Positions 21,905-33,865 of a DNA stretch of 64,000 bases are shown here, one piece after another. The stretch is from Tipula vernalis (lineage: Eukaryota; Arthropoda; Insecta; Diptera; Tipulidae): assembly GCA_958295665.1 (NCBI GenBank), contig OY282558.1:187094015-187158014 (forward strand), written 5' to 3'. The notes below the pieces were generated by a model, which had not been told where the DNA came from, ran no database searches, and worked only from the letters and a program-made list of their open reading frames with translations. Numbering within the stretch: position 1 is the first letter of the stretch; every line of letters begins with the position of its first letter. The translations under genes and the position numbers were made by a program.

Positions 21905-23732
21905 TTGCCTTAAACAAGTGGAAAACATAACGGAAACAAATATGATGAAAAAACGTAGGACCATTTCTTTAAAAATAAAACAATTAAAAGTCAGTCAACT
22001 CACTAACACCGAAATATCGGATGCACCAACCTATTCTATAAAACACAAGTTCCATAATAGAATACATAATCTAACTGAAATCGAGTTCAACGCCTCTGAA
22101 ACTAATTTACTTGAAAAAGGATTAGAACACAACCTACAACTTAAAAATTCCAAAAAGGCACAAAACAGACATTTACTAGAGATTGAAAACGCAATCTTAC
22201 AAACCGAAAAGCAACACCAAGAGGACATCAGGACATTCATAATTAATGAAATAAAAACGAAACAGCCTTTCAATAACAAACAGGAAACTTCATCAACAAA
22301 GAATATGGCAAACATTAAAATGAAACTAATCCAAAACAACGCATTAATAACGAAAGCTGACAAGGGAAATACCGCAGTTATCATATACAAACCGGAATAT
22401 CACCTAAAAATTGATGAATTTATTTCCAATAATAATATCAGCACTCTCAATAGCGACCCCACTAAAACCTATCTAACAACAGTCAACAAAGTAATCAGCA
22501 ATTCAACTTCCATTTTGAGTAAGCAACAGGCATTTTTTAATAAAATGATCAAACCGACAGCACCCACCATCACAGGTTTACCAAAAATACTCAAAGCTAA
22601 TACGCCTATACGTCCGCTGATAAATTTTACCACCTCACCGTCATACAAGATTGCTAAATTCCTAAATAAATGGTTAACAGGCAATATAAAACTAGATAAT
22701 AATTCGTCCATCAAAAACAATCTCGAACTCGTAGATAAAATAAGATCAGTTGACATACCTAGCGGCGCAAAACTTGCCTCTTTCGACATCACTAATATGT
22801 ATACCAATATACCTGTTGCCGAAACTATAACTATAATAGAGGGTTTACTAACACACAATCGGATCGACAGCAAAAAAGTAACACAGGTAGTACAGCTCCT
22901 TAGAACCATCATGCATCAAAATTACTTCCAGCACAATAACAAATTTTACATGCATAACCCTTGCCAACATTTGGATATTGTTGCATTACATACATAACCC
23001 TTGCCCACCCTTGCCAACATTTATTTGAACCATTTCGAAAAAACATTTATAAATAGCAACAAAAACAAATACAAAAAGCACATAATTTATTGGCATCGTT
23101 ATGTTGACGATATTTTAATATTATTCCAAAGCACCAAGAGACAACTCGACAACCTGCACACTTACATCAACAACATTCATGTAAATATAAAATTCACTTT
23201 GGAAATTGAAAGCGGAAAATCTATCAACTTTTTGGATTTAACAATCAAAAATAATAACAATAAACACAGCTTTTCAATATATCGGAAAACCACCCAAACT
23301 GATCAGACCATCCACAATACTTCAAATCACCCAGCACAGCACAAACTAGCAGCATACAACCATATGCTCATTAGGCTTAACAACATCCCCATGAGCGAAG
23401 CTGATTACATTGAGGAACTACACACAATATTACACATTGCAAAACAGAATGGATTCACAACAAACATGATACATCGCATCATTTCAAAAATAAAACGCAA
23501 AAATCAACAAAAACATTTGACCACTACTAATACTACCGATGACGACACCAATAAATACATTGCGGTAGAATTCAATAAAAACACTAGCAATATTCTAAAA
23601 AAGATATTTCGGAAACACAATTACACCATTGCACACAGAACGTCACAAAAACTGCAAAACAAATTATCATCACAACATAACCGTGCGCGTGATAGCGGCG
23701 TATATAAATTGATATGCAATGATTGCTCCATG
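21905..23732 (+). pseudogene. Penelope-like reverse transcriptase
   Basis: An N-terminal lysine-rich region leads into KADKGNTAVII (about 22360), PKILKANTPIRPLIN, then the palm: FDITNMYTNIPVAETI (about 22778-22825) and, after a disruption, HRYVDDILILFQSTKR (about 23095-23145). Then come INFLDLTIKNNNN and a basic thumb region ending SGVYKLICNDCSM, the start of the GIY-YIG domain. The region between the palm motifs (22948-23025) is scrambled. A duplicated CATAACCCTTGCC word there creates a stop and frameshift, and the GSPLSP-type motif is lost. It would reverse-transcribe the element RNA. It is inverted relative to its own 3' end. Confidence 0.85.
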
Positions 23733-23744
23733 TGTGTTGCTCCA

Positions 23745-24121
23745 TTAATGATATTGTTTTAGTTAGGGTTACTGAAATCTCTCATCTGGGTGTTGTATTT
23801 GAGTCAAATTTGGTATCCATATAGCAGCTGTCTGTGCAAAAGCGCTTAAACTACTTGGATTTATTTGTGGCCATGGTAAAGAATTTCGTGACCCCAATGT
23901 TTTTATTATGTTATTTAAAAGCTTAGTGCGTAGTTGTTTGGAATACTACAGTCAAATTTGGAGCCCTTAATACGAATCTTATAAGGCTCAAATTGAGAGG
24001 GTACAGCGTAAATTTGGCATCTTTTTAATGTGTAAGTGTATGCCTTTCAGTAGTCGTGTCAAGTATGAAGTCAGGCTTAAAATATTTAAACTACAATACA
24101 ATCGCTTAAGACTATGTTATA
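23745..24121 (+). pseudogene. Non-LTR reverse transcriptase fragment, C-terminal part
   Basis: Across frames: LVRVTEISHLGVVFESNL, then GKEFRDPNVFIMLFKSLVRS, SCLEYYSQIWSP, IERVQRKFGIFLMCKCMP and LKIFKLQYNRLRLCYR. This is the thumb/C-terminal region of a Jockey-type LINE ORF2 and continues the relic at 20906-21310. The segment with the catalytic YxDD box is absent. It is cut at about 24121 by the GGAGCC-ended repeat. Confidence 0.7.
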
Positions 24122-25495
24122 GGCAGGGCTGTGGAGTCGGAGCCACGGAGTTTATGTTTATTTTCGTATTTTTAAAGGAGCCGGAGTCGCAGCCGGAGCC
24201 ATGTGGAATTGACCGACTCCGGCTCCAGATTTTTGTTTGTTTTTATTCCTATTTTCTCCTACGTATCTCAAATATGAATTACCGCAGTGTTAAATGTTTT
24301 ATTAGCCGAAATTGCGGTAAATTTAAATAATTTGGTCGAATTTTTGTGAAATCTTTAATTTTTTCCAATTTTGTATTAAACACGCAAATCGAAATAAATA
24401 CTTTGTCGTCACATTTCACGGAAAATTATTGATATTAAACCAAACAAAAATTGGAAAAATATCAAGAAAAATTAATATGGACTTTGACGAAACTTTAACA
24501 AGCTAAACTTTGTACATAAACCTTTTCAAACCAATAAAAAAATAAAAATAAAATCTTGGAGTGTCAAAAAAAAATTGCAAAATTTTCAATTCCATTGCAA
24601 AATAGCCAACGCTTATTCAAAATCTCTCAACGCGATCTTACAGCTAGTTACTCTTCTAGAGCTGGGAAAAGCCATACCCGAAAATATTGTTTTGTTTATG
24701 TAGAACTCAACTCAAAAATGGAAGATTGAAATTTGAGCCAGAAATCGATGATATTTTCCGTTCGTTGGCAAAAGAATTGTTTGTTTATGAACCAACTGGA
24801 AGAATCGCAAATAACCTTTAATTTATTTCTATGGTTTCTTTTAAAAAACAAGGTAACTGAAAATATCAAAATAGCTTTTAGAGAAATATTCAAAATCTGA
24901 AACTTAATTTTGAAAAACTAGAAAATTGTCGAGTTATTTCCATTCAAAACTCAAAATCGATGAGAAAAACACAGATTTAAAAAAAATGGAAAGCTTCTGT
25001 CATTAAGTAAAACCCTCTTACATTTTTTCAAACAATATAAACGTCACCGTTACAGATTCTATGTATGTATTTTGAGTAACAGCTCAACAGATAATTCTAC
25101 GGATGATCCGAGTCCCCTCTTTTATCAGATGATTTTCTCCAGCAACCACCGACACGCTACCTCCTCTCCCTAAGACTGAAACTCTGCGTACTTGTAGAAG
25201 TTCCACAGTTGAGATGACCTATTGTTACACGTTCCGCCTGTTAAGAAAAAGCGGAACTAAATTCGTACGAAATTGAAATGTATCGTCAGATTATTGACTT
25301 TATAGAAAGATATCTTTGGAATAAAATTGTGGCTAATCATAAATGCACCAGCTTTCCCCGATAAATAATCTAATATTGATATTGTACAGAAAAAGCTAAT
25401 ATGATGTAACGCAAGCTTGACAAACTAAATATATATTTGGTGTCGGAGCTGGAGTTGGAGTCGGAGTTGGAGCCGGAGCCGGAGCCGAACATTTT
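24122..25495. repeat. Non-autonomous repeat with GGAGYCGGAGCC-rich ends
   Basis: The left edge has GGGCTGTGGAGTCGGAGCC and GGAGCCGGAGTCGCAGCC. The right edge (25441-25490) has GTCGGAGCTGGAGTTGGAG and GGAGCCGGAGCCGGAGCC. About 1.2 kb of AT-rich non-coding DNA lies between. The left edge directly follows LINE coding sequence at 24121, so the unit is an insertion. The (GGAGYC)n blocks read as Gly/Ala/Val runs in some frames, but I do not treat them as coding. The type of element is not known to me. Confidence 0.6.
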
Positions 25496-26845
25496 TTTCC
25501 ATTATTTTGTATTTGGTGTTTCAACTTAGCTTATTTTCCGTTTATCTGTATTTAGATGTACTTTTTCACAAATTATATAAAAGTGTATTATAGTGACGTC
25601 ACTACTTGGATTCGCCTCATTAACGCGAGATGAGTTGCATTTATATAGTAGATATCTACTATATAAATAAAACTGGGGCGAGAATGTGCATGAATGTCGG
25701 AAGTGAGTGTCGATTTTTTTTAGCAACACAAATGATTGGTACCATCCCCAAGTTTTCGACGACAATGAACCAACCAGTTTCCACTGAAGCTACCGAAGAT
25801 ACCAAAATGTGTTGGTCGGCGGAAGGATCAGTAGCAAAATGGCACCGAAACAGGAACTTGAAGGTCGTTTACCTAAAGATTTAGATTTTAAAGTTGTAAT
25901 AGTTTTTATTCTCAATAGGTAGTCCTAATAAGATATCCGGCAGCTTCTCTGCTTAACATAAGTAACCTCAAGTACCGCAGAATTATATTAATGTAATTAC
26001 CGGTGTTATTTTTTAATTATTTCGGTTGTTACTTTTCTTAAATTTCAGTTAGCTTCACTAAAACGGTATTTTTTATTTGTTTTATTGGCGGGTAGTTAAC
26101 ATTTTGAAAATACTGTTTTTAATTACAATTTTTTTTTGTTTTCTAGAGAATTTGTGCGTCGATTTTTTAATGTATCATCAGTGATTGAATTAATGATTTC
26201 TGCGCAGGAAAGCTCTCAGAAAGAAAATTGAATTTTTCAGTAGCAGTTTTGTTTAGTTTTCTTTACCAATTGTCTGTTTAGTATGAATGATTGAGTACAG
26301 TCTGATTTCTAGTCGGTAGATTACACAATGATTCTGTGGTTTAGATCCCGTTAGAATTTGAAATGGTTAATTTCTCATTAGGAACTCATTAAGAATTTTG
26401 GTTTAGTTTCATTGTAAATTTTCAGGTAACGTTATTGCAATTTCGTCACCATATTTATTACATTTTTCATCACCATCGCATCAGTTATCAAAATCAAACA
26501 TATTATCGTTTTTTTTCTCTTTGAATTTATTGAATATTTTTTCGGTTTTATGTGTTATATTAGAGATTTTAATATTTAACCAGTGTCATTGAAATTATTA
26601 ATTTTTTAATTTTATTATTTGGGTTTTTGTATCGTTACTTTTATTAAAGCTTAGTTAACAATTTTCACAACCAATTATTAAATCAGTATAGCTGTAGATT
26701 GATCAGCAAGCTTTAAAAATTTTCTTTATTACTCTGCTATAAAAGTCGGAAGCATTCGTTTGAATTTATAGATCTTCAGCTTCAACCTTTGCCAGTTTAG
26801 TTTATTCTCGCCATATTTTTGTCTCGATCTGTCATTTGCGGAAAC
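25496..26845. other. Spacer before gypsy relic
   Basis: No gene is supported. A palindrome AGTAGATATCTACT lies at about 25648. The interval may contain the 5' LTR and leader of the gypsy element that follows, but I cannot identify LTR ends or a primer-binding site, and no matching 3' LTR is seen. Confidence 0.5.
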
Positions 26846-28830
26846 ATGGAGCCCGCCACATATTTGAAGAACCTTTCTCAATCTGAAGAAAAAATCTCTT
26901 ATCTATTAAAACGCAAGATGTCATAAAATTTTTTGTTAGGCACTCCATAAGCAGAGGCTGCTGACAAGAGTTTAAGACCTTAATTAGTTCGCATCTCAAG
27001 TCTGTTCCAGAGGAAGAACTGTAGGTTTGTCAAAAAGCATGCGAAAAACTCTCGCGGTTAATCCAAGAACAAGGAGTTGCCCCACTATATGAATCTGTAA
27101 TTAAGTCTTTGGCAAAAGCAACAAAGATCGAATTGAAAGATTATGTAATACTTTTGGCAATATTGGAAACATTACGAATATGTCCAGTACCATTCGTAGG
27201 TTTTACAATTGGCATGCGAAATTTTTTACAGACTACTTCGACCACTTCAACCGCAGGTAGCTTCATAGCAAACGGAAATAATGTGAATACTCCCGTAAAT
27301 CGAGCAAATCGAAGAGATGTAACTGTCTCACAAAAGAAATCAATTGAGCCGGTTTGATTTCTCTCAAAATATTACCAGTTTGTTGAATCAACCTACAAAA
27401 ATTAGTAAGCAACCAGGGTACTTTCATAATAAGTACAAACTACGGCAAAACTGGAATTTAATTTTTTGACTATAGTAATTCAAAAAACATCCATGATTTC
27501 ATTTACCGTTTCGAACAAATGTCCAACAATGATGGATTCACGAGGAGTATCTGCCAAAAGTAATACACCTGTTTCTATCGAAAAAAGCAGATGACTGGTT
27601 TTGACTATTTAAGAGGGACAAAAGGAGAGAAAATCTGCAATCTTGTCATATTTCAGCTAGTTTGACTATCGGGATGATATTCTTGACCAGATCCTTCGAC
27701 GACAGCACGGGAACAAAAAGACGTTTTCTGACTTTGCATTAGGTGTTCAGAAGCTAAACGCGAGACTACAGCATCGGTAAGCAAAAATATGATACAAGCC
27801 TTACAAAATTTGACATATGCCCTATTAGAAGTTAATAAAAAACAGTCGAAGACCTGAGAGTTATTTGACAGCGTTTTGAACATATGTGGGAAAAAACAGG
27901 ATAGGATCCTCGCAGGTTTACAGATATATCCATTCCTCGTCGGCGAATTATAACTGAACTTTCTAACGAGATGGAAAGAATGGATCTCAACCCGAGATCC
28001 AATGAGAAAATGAAGTTCAACCAGCAACAGTCATTTAATCAAAACAACGAAGAAGCCGAAGATATTAACTCGTATAAAAGGGTGCAATTTCATTCAAATT
28101 GTTGAATATTTTTTGTTTCGGATGTGGCGCAGCTAACATACGAAAGCCGAACTGTCCTGGGTGGCAGGAGGGAATTCGACTCCACAACCAGAACAATTAA
28201 AGCCGATTACAAGACCTTCAGCTTAAAATCAAATTCTAACATATGTAGAACACCTACATATATTAGAACTTGATAATAATGAAATTATCAGCCAAATAGT
28301 ATCAAATAGTTTTTCTAATTTTCAATCATCCAAATATAAAAAAATCAGTAGATCAGTGTTGTGTATCCTCCATCCATAATAAAGTGTTTTGCAGTCAATG
28401 ATCCTCGACCATTTTTAGATGTGATTATTGACAATAAGCAAATGAATGGTCTTTTGGATAGTGGCGCATCCGTGAGCGTTTTGGGAAAGGGATGTTTAGA
28501 ATTTTTGAAATCTATAAATAAAGATTAATACAAATTAACTTCTAAAATTAAAACTGCTGACGGAACACTAAATACGATTCTAGGCTACTCATGGCTATTA
28601 GTTACTAATGGCTCAAAAACAGCAAAAATAAAATTTTGTATCGTGCCCATACTGGGAGTACCACTTTACTTGGGTATCGATTTTTGGGAAGCTTTTAATA
28701 TATTTCCAACACTAAACTCAATCAAATGTTCTACAATGTCGTAATCCGAAAATTGTAACCAACATGCCCTCACTCCACAAGAAAAATCTACGCTTAATAA
28801 AACTATTGCTATGTTTCCATCCACCATTTT
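26846..28830 (+). pseudogene. Ty3/gypsy gag-protease relic (gypsy-1)
   Basis: The ATG at 26846 opens a gag-like MEPATYLKNLSQSEEKISYL. Frames shift through 27109-27357 and beyond. A zinc knuckle CFGCGAANIRKPNCP lies near 28112-28160. An aspartic protease follows: LLDSGASVSVLG (about 28450-28485), then ADGTLNTILGYSW and VPLYLGIDFWEAFNI (about 28660-28705). HALTPQEKSTLNKTIAMFPS (about 28760-28820) is the usual linker just before RT. RT itself is missing. Stops and frameshifts are numerous. It would have been a structural polyprotein and protease of an LTR retrotransposon; LTRs were not found. Confidence 0.75.
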
Positions 28831-28839
28831 TTCCATCCT

Positions 28840-29740
28840 TTTCACGAACTAATCTTGGCTTTGCGAACCATTTATCTAGATTTCAATCAAATCATAATGA
28901 GTTTTTTATTGATTATGATTTATTTTTGCTTTCTCTAAATCAGTTTAGATCTGTAAATTATTTAAATCCTTTAAATAATTTAAATCCTTCAAATCTTTAA
29001 TTTTTTTAAATTTCTTAACACTATAATACCTTTAAGCCTTCTAATTTCCATAAATCCTTTAATTTCGAAAATTTGTCATATTTTTGAAATTCTTAGCTCT
29101 TTAAGGTTTTTTTAATTTTTTTCTGTAAACTTTAAAATTCTTAAGAGTATTTAAATTTAATAAATAAATTATTAAAATTTTTTTCAATCTTTCAATACTT
29201 TAAATCCTGTAAATTTTCTAAGTACATCCGTTAAAATGCTTAAATTAGTTTAGTAATCTCCTTAAATTAATTCAATTCTTTAAATTTCATAACTTTTCAA
29301 AATACGTTAAAACCATTAGCTTATTAGCTAATAAAAAAATTAATTCCGTAAATCAATTTTTTTTGTGGTTTTATTGAAATTGAATCTAAAGAAAAAATTT
29401 GGTGGATTTAAAGATTTGAGGAACTTACATTTTTTTTTTTAATTCCTTAAATTTTGTAAACTTTTATTCTGTAAAATTTTAAAATTCCTGAAGCTTAGAT
29501 TTCTCGAAATTCGTGAGAACATTAAAATTTTTTGAATTCTCTAAATTTTTAAAACCTCTTAAATTCTATAAATTTTCTTAAGTCCTTCAAATTCTTTAGT
29601 TTTTTAAATGTTTAGAATTTTAGGAACATTTTAAGTTTCCTAAATTACCTAAATCCTTTTATTTCAAAAAATTTTCAGATTCTTCAAGTACTTGGCTCTT
29701 TAAACATTTGAAATTTAAAAAAAAATGTAAATTTCGTAAA
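28840..29740. repeat. Degenerate AT-rich array of TTTAAATCCTT-like words
   Basis: Irregularly repeated words such as TTTAAATCCTTTAAAT, AATTCTTTAAAT and CCTTAAATT fill about 900 bases without a fixed register. It looks like an eroded short-period satellite or simple repeat. A similar but weaker texture, with AATCTCGAAAAT words, occurs at about 50750-51250. Confidence 0.65.
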
Positions 29741-29789
29741 TTCATTAAAATACATATTGAAATACCATATTTTCACTTGAGAACCAGCA

Positions 29790-30340
29790 TGCCAAATCCA
29801 AAAGTTTCTTATCTACGAGTATATGCATTACCCAAAATCCATAAGCAAGGTAACAAGATGAGAACTGTATGTTTCGAATATATCTACACCCACAGAGAAA
29901 CTATCGACATGGTTAGTAAAAGAGTTACAAAGATTAGCTCAACTCACTGGCATGTACGTATGTAAGAAATACCATAGAGTTTTTCAAGAAAGTTAAAGAC
30001 ATAACGCTAAATGATGATGAATCAATAGTGCCTTTTGATGTAACCACTTTGTACCCAAATGTGTCAGTAGACATCGCAATTCAGTGTATGGTCGATCATG
30101 TCAAACAACAGAATGTTGGGACTGTATGGGACAAAGTTTCTTTGAGTTTAGAACAAAGTTATATAAGCAGACATTCGGCACTTGCATGGGTAGTAAATTA
30201 GCACCATATCTTAATAACATATTTATGTATAAGTTTGAGAAATTAATTAAAAACTCCCCACTATTTCCTCGTTTATGGATAAGATACGTGGATGATATTT
30301 TTTCAATAATTAAAACGACGGAATTGGAACGATTTTTGGA
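29790..30340 (+). pseudogene. Penelope-like reverse transcriptase, second element (PLE-2), 5' part
   Basis: Reads RVYALPKIHKQGNKMRT (about 29820), then TPTEKLSTWLVKELQRLAQL, FFKKVKDITLNDDESIV, FDVTTLYPNVSVDIAIQC (about 30030-30085), KQTFGTCMGSKLAPYLNNIF (about 30170-30225) and WIRYVDDIFSIIKTTELERF (about 30276-30333). These are RT motifs including both catalytic regions, distributed over shifting frames. It stops at the fold-back repeat starting at 30340. The 3' GIY-YIG part is found at 34325-34690, so this element was split by later insertions. Confidence 0.8.
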
Positions 30341-30917
30341 TGAGAACCCTCCATGAGCTCTTTCTGTTGGTAGTTTGGTTTCGTACTGAAAAGTATGGTC
30401 TACTCATCAGGCAGCTACGACCAAACTACAAAAAATTCCACTCTAGCCACATACATACATTAAGTATCTGGCCAGAACGTACTGACATAGCGAATTATTA
30501 CTCACTACATCAAATATAAAAACCCATAGAGGGTTTTCATTTTTGCAGAGTGGTACATTGGTATAACTCTTTGGGCCTTCAGTCATAACTACGGGGAGGG
30601 GGGAAGATATTTCTACTTTTTTTCAGTAGATACATTATGAGCGATTGGCCTCTGTGTTTTTCTGATTTACCAAATCTAAAATATTGGGATTGCCATGAAC
30701 AATTAATATATTTGTCTATAAAAAATGCCGAAAAATCAACTGATTACAGACAGACAAATTAAATTCTTAAAAAATATACGTGTGGGCATAATACATACAC
30801 AAATGAGGTTTATCCTTGGGTTTTATATTTGATGTAGTGAATAATAATTCGCTACGTCAGTACGTTCTGGTCAGATACTTAATGTATATGGCTAGAGTGG
30901 AATTTTTTGTAGTTTGG
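30340..30917. repeat. Fold-back repeat: arms and loop
   Basis: Three blocks are seen. Arm A (30340-30414) is inverted at 33555-33636. Arm B (about 30415-30525) is inverted at 30818-30917. A loop block C (30527-30768) recurs in direct orientation at 33623-33865. Without the hAT insertion the order is A-B-C-B'-A'-C'. That is a large palindrome followed by a second loop copy, inserted in PLE-2. No coding capacity is visible. Confidence 0.75.
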
Positions 30918-33554
30918 ATACAATTGTATCCATTTAAAAATTTTAAGAAATGGATACTGGTTACTCAAAAAACAACTAAAATGGATACAATTTATTCAAA
31001 GTGGATACATCTTTTAAAAATTATTTATTTTGTTGAAATACCGAATCGAAATTTGAATTACATGCTGCTAGGGTTGAATTTGTATCAACACTATGCATAA
31101 TCATAGCTAACTTCATTTTTGATGAAGAAAATATCATTTTATTGTTGTTGTTTTCCGTGCCGTGTATCGTGTTGTTTTGTGTTTTTAAAAAAGCCGAACC
31201 GGCGTTCATATTTTTTGCCATGGATAAGTAAGTATCATAAAATAATTTGGCTACAATAATCATTACTAAAACTTTTTATTACCATTATTTAAGGTTTGTG
31301 GTGCGATTGGGAAAAAAAACTAGCAAAGAAGCATCGAAAACTTCATGTAAGTATGATTATTTGTTTAGGTTATGTTACGCAAATTTTAAAATTGTTAATT
31401 TTGGCATTTAAACTAATATCTTGGTTTATTACTAAAGCTCCTCGCCATTTTCCGTCAAGATGTCCTCCTCGATGTAAATTAATACAGCTTAAATACTTAG
31501 AAAATAAGAGGGATTGAATTTTTTTATTTATTTTATAGATCGACGGCAACCAAATCAAAAAATGCAATAGAACTATCGGAATCAAGTACGGATAGTGACA
31601 AAGAAGTGGTTGCTAAGAAGGCGAAACGATTTAGAGCCTTTCGGTCACAGTGGACGGAGGATTTCCCGTGGATCGAGTGCCGTAACGAGTATTCAGTTTG
31701 TAAGGTACACCAGACTCACCAATATAAAATCGCATCTTCTACGACATGATGCAAATGCCACTCATAAAACCAATTTTTCTATAAGTAAAATTACACCAAT
31801 AAATGAAATGTTAGCAAATCCCGCAAAAGTTGCATTTGAACGGCAAATAAAAGAATCCGAATTAATATTGGTGATGTTTTGCTTGATGCATCATTTGCCC
31901 TTCACTTTAATAGATTTTATACCAGATTTACTAAGAAAATGTTGCCCTGATTCTAAGATAGCTCAAAATATAAAGTGCGGTAGAACGAAGGCGAATAACT
32001 TGGTTAAAGATGTTTCAAATTCATTTAAATTTATTGCAAATTCCGGTACAGAATGTAATAGGCCTAGGATGGATAACGCCGCAGTTATGTCTGGCCAATT
32101 TAACGAGGTTCAAGCGAGATTTAAAGAAATTATTCCCGATCTTTTTTTTATAAATTGTGTTTGCCATTCGTTGCACTTATGTGCCAGTTACGCTTGTCAA
32201 AAGTTACCGTTTTCAGTGGAGCAACTAGTCCCGAAATATTTTTAATTTTTTTGCCCATAGTTCTAAACGTTGCCATGAAGAATTTCAGGAATACTTTGCA
32301 CTGAAACCGCACAAAATTTTGGGTCTTTCCCAAACAAGATGGTTATCGTTAGAACTGGTCGTAAATCGTATAATTGAACAATGGGATGCATTGCAATTAA
32401 ACTTTATCTCTTGCACTTTAGAAGACAAAGGCGCGCAAAAAACGGCTAGAAGCTTGGCGGAACAGTTGGGTAATCCATTAAACATAATATATTTTTTATT
32501 TCTGTCTTATGCCTTAAAAATTATTAATAGAATGAACTTAGAATTTCAATCCGAAGCAATTCGTATTCATACTATGTATGAAACAATGGAAACGAATTTT
32601 AAAGTTATTCTAAGCAATTTTATAAATCCCAATTGCATCCAAAATATCAACAACGTAAATGACATCGTCTTTGAAATTGAAGAAAACCACATACCATTGG
32701 CCGAAATGAGCATGGGTTATGCCGTTCAATCCTTTTTAGCAGTTAAACAGTTACATGAAGAGGAATTCTTGGAGGTGGCAAGAAATGTGAAAACATTTTA
32801 TATTGAACTTGCCCTCCAAATAAAGCGCCGATTTGATTTTAACAACCCGGCATTTAAATTATTATCTTCAATTAATTCTGATTGCTTAATGTCATCAAAT
32901 GTTTCCTCCATAGTTGCATTAGTCAATATTTTTCCGAATTTATTAGCAAATGAAACTGACAAAGATAACATATTGAACGAACTGGATCAATAAAAAATTC
33001 AATAGTAGAGCTCCTTTTTGGTACACTGGCTAACTTTATATTGAGTTTAATGAGTTTGCCTCATAGCTCGGCGGCAGCAGAGCGAATCTTTTCTGATTCG
33101 AACAATACAAAAACGAAAAATAGAAATCGTCTGTTAATCGAGACGATGGACTCAATTATGGCCGCAAAAGAATTGTTATCGGAAGAAGAAAAAAATCGGT
33201 CAGTTCCAATAAAACGAGTCAGGTTTGGGTTCCGCGCCCGAAATAATTTTAATTTAGTTATCTCTATAAATTTTATAATTTAATGTTTCAGTTAAATTTA
33301 TTTTTTTACAAAAATGAAATTTTATATTTATTTTTTTTTTACTGTTATTTATAATTTATTCTTATGAAAGAAAGTGATTTTAATTTTAGTTGTAGTAAAC
33401 ATAAGTGATGGTACTGAATACCAAATGAATATGAAATACAAATGTACATACTTTAGTAATAAACAAAGAATTATCAATTATCATGTTTTATTTAAAAAAA
33501 AAAAAAATGGATACATTTTTTTTCAATAGTTGGATACATTTTCATTTTTTCGAG
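30916..33554 (+). mobile_element. hAT transposon (hAT-1) inside the fold-back repeat
   Basis: The left edge carries GGATACAATTGTATCC and repeated AATGGATAC words. The right edge has ATGGATAC and TTGGATACATTTTC. The flanking fold-back arms B' and A' would be continuous if this segment were removed. The right flank TGGTAATGCTGCTGATGAG aligns with the intact junction at 30400-30425 in reverse complement. Inside is a hAT transposase relic. Exact terminal repeats and the 8-bp target duplication are blurred. Confidence 0.75.
31539..33283 (+). pseudogene. hAT transposase with BED-like finger (hAT-1)
   Basis: After an acceptor at 31538 the frame reads STATKSKNAIELSESSTDSD, then FRSQWTEDFPWIECRNEYS, and after a frameshift near 31700 the finger end HLLRHDANATHKTNF. 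The long frame 31595-32245 contains CGRTKANNLVKDV and FFINCVCHSLHLCASYACQK. After a frameshift near 32240 the next frame (32319-32993) has LGLSQTRWLSLELVVNRIIE, typical of hAT enzymes. The C-terminal dimerisation block SLPHSSAAAERIFSDSNNTK is at 33053-33120. Only two or three frame breaks over 1.7 kb suggest moderate age. Short exons upstream (near 31220 and 31295) may belong to the same gene. Confidence 0.85.
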
Positions 33555-33636
33555 TGGTAATGCTGCTGATGAGTAGACCATACTTTTCAGTACGAAACCA
33601 AACTACCAACAGAAAGAACTCATGGAGGGTTCTCAT
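33555..33636. repeat. Fold-back arm A' (inverted copy of 30340-30414)
   Basis: CTGATGAGTAGACCATACTT and CAACAGAAAGAACTCATGG are reverse complements of the left arm. The arm lies immediately right of the hAT insertion. Confidence 0.85.
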
Positions 33637-33865
33637 TTTTGCAGAGTGATACATTGGTATAACTTTTTGGGCCTTCAGCCAAAATTACGGGGAGGGGGGA
33701 AGATATTTCTACTTTTTTTTCAGTAGATATATTTTGAGCGATTGGTCTCTGTGTTTTTCTGATTTACCAAATCGAAAATATTGGGGTTGCCATGAACAAT
33801 TAATATATTTATCTATAAATAATGCCGAAAAATCAATTGATTACAGACAGACAAATTAAATTCCT
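33623..33865 (+). repeat. Loop block C', direct copy of 30527-30768
   Basis: Long shared runs include TTTTTGCAGAGTG, ACGGGGAGGGGGGAAGATAT and CAGACAGACAAATTAAATTC, with scattered differences. The copy overlaps the end of arm A'. Confidence 0.85.

Larger units (their letters stand above)
21360..23732 (-). mobile_element. Penelope-like element with twin-primed inversion
   Basis: The left part (to 21904) is a minus-strand 3' region: the GIY-YIG endonuclease remainder and 3' UTR with a hammerhead-like motif. The right part (21905-23732) is the RT region in plus orientation, stopping at the beginning of the GIY-YIG domain. Both segments share the same 17 bases (GCAATGATTGCTCCATG), at 23716-23732 and, inverted, at 21888-21904. 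Together they make one element whose 5' portion is inverted relative to its 3' portion, inserted into a LINE RT relic. The 21360 limit is approximate. Confidence 0.75.

Noticed and set aside
24122..25495. Gly/Val/Ala-rich protein encoded by the GGAGCC blocks
   Set aside because: The blocks are short simple repeats at the ends of a non-coding insertion, with stops around them.
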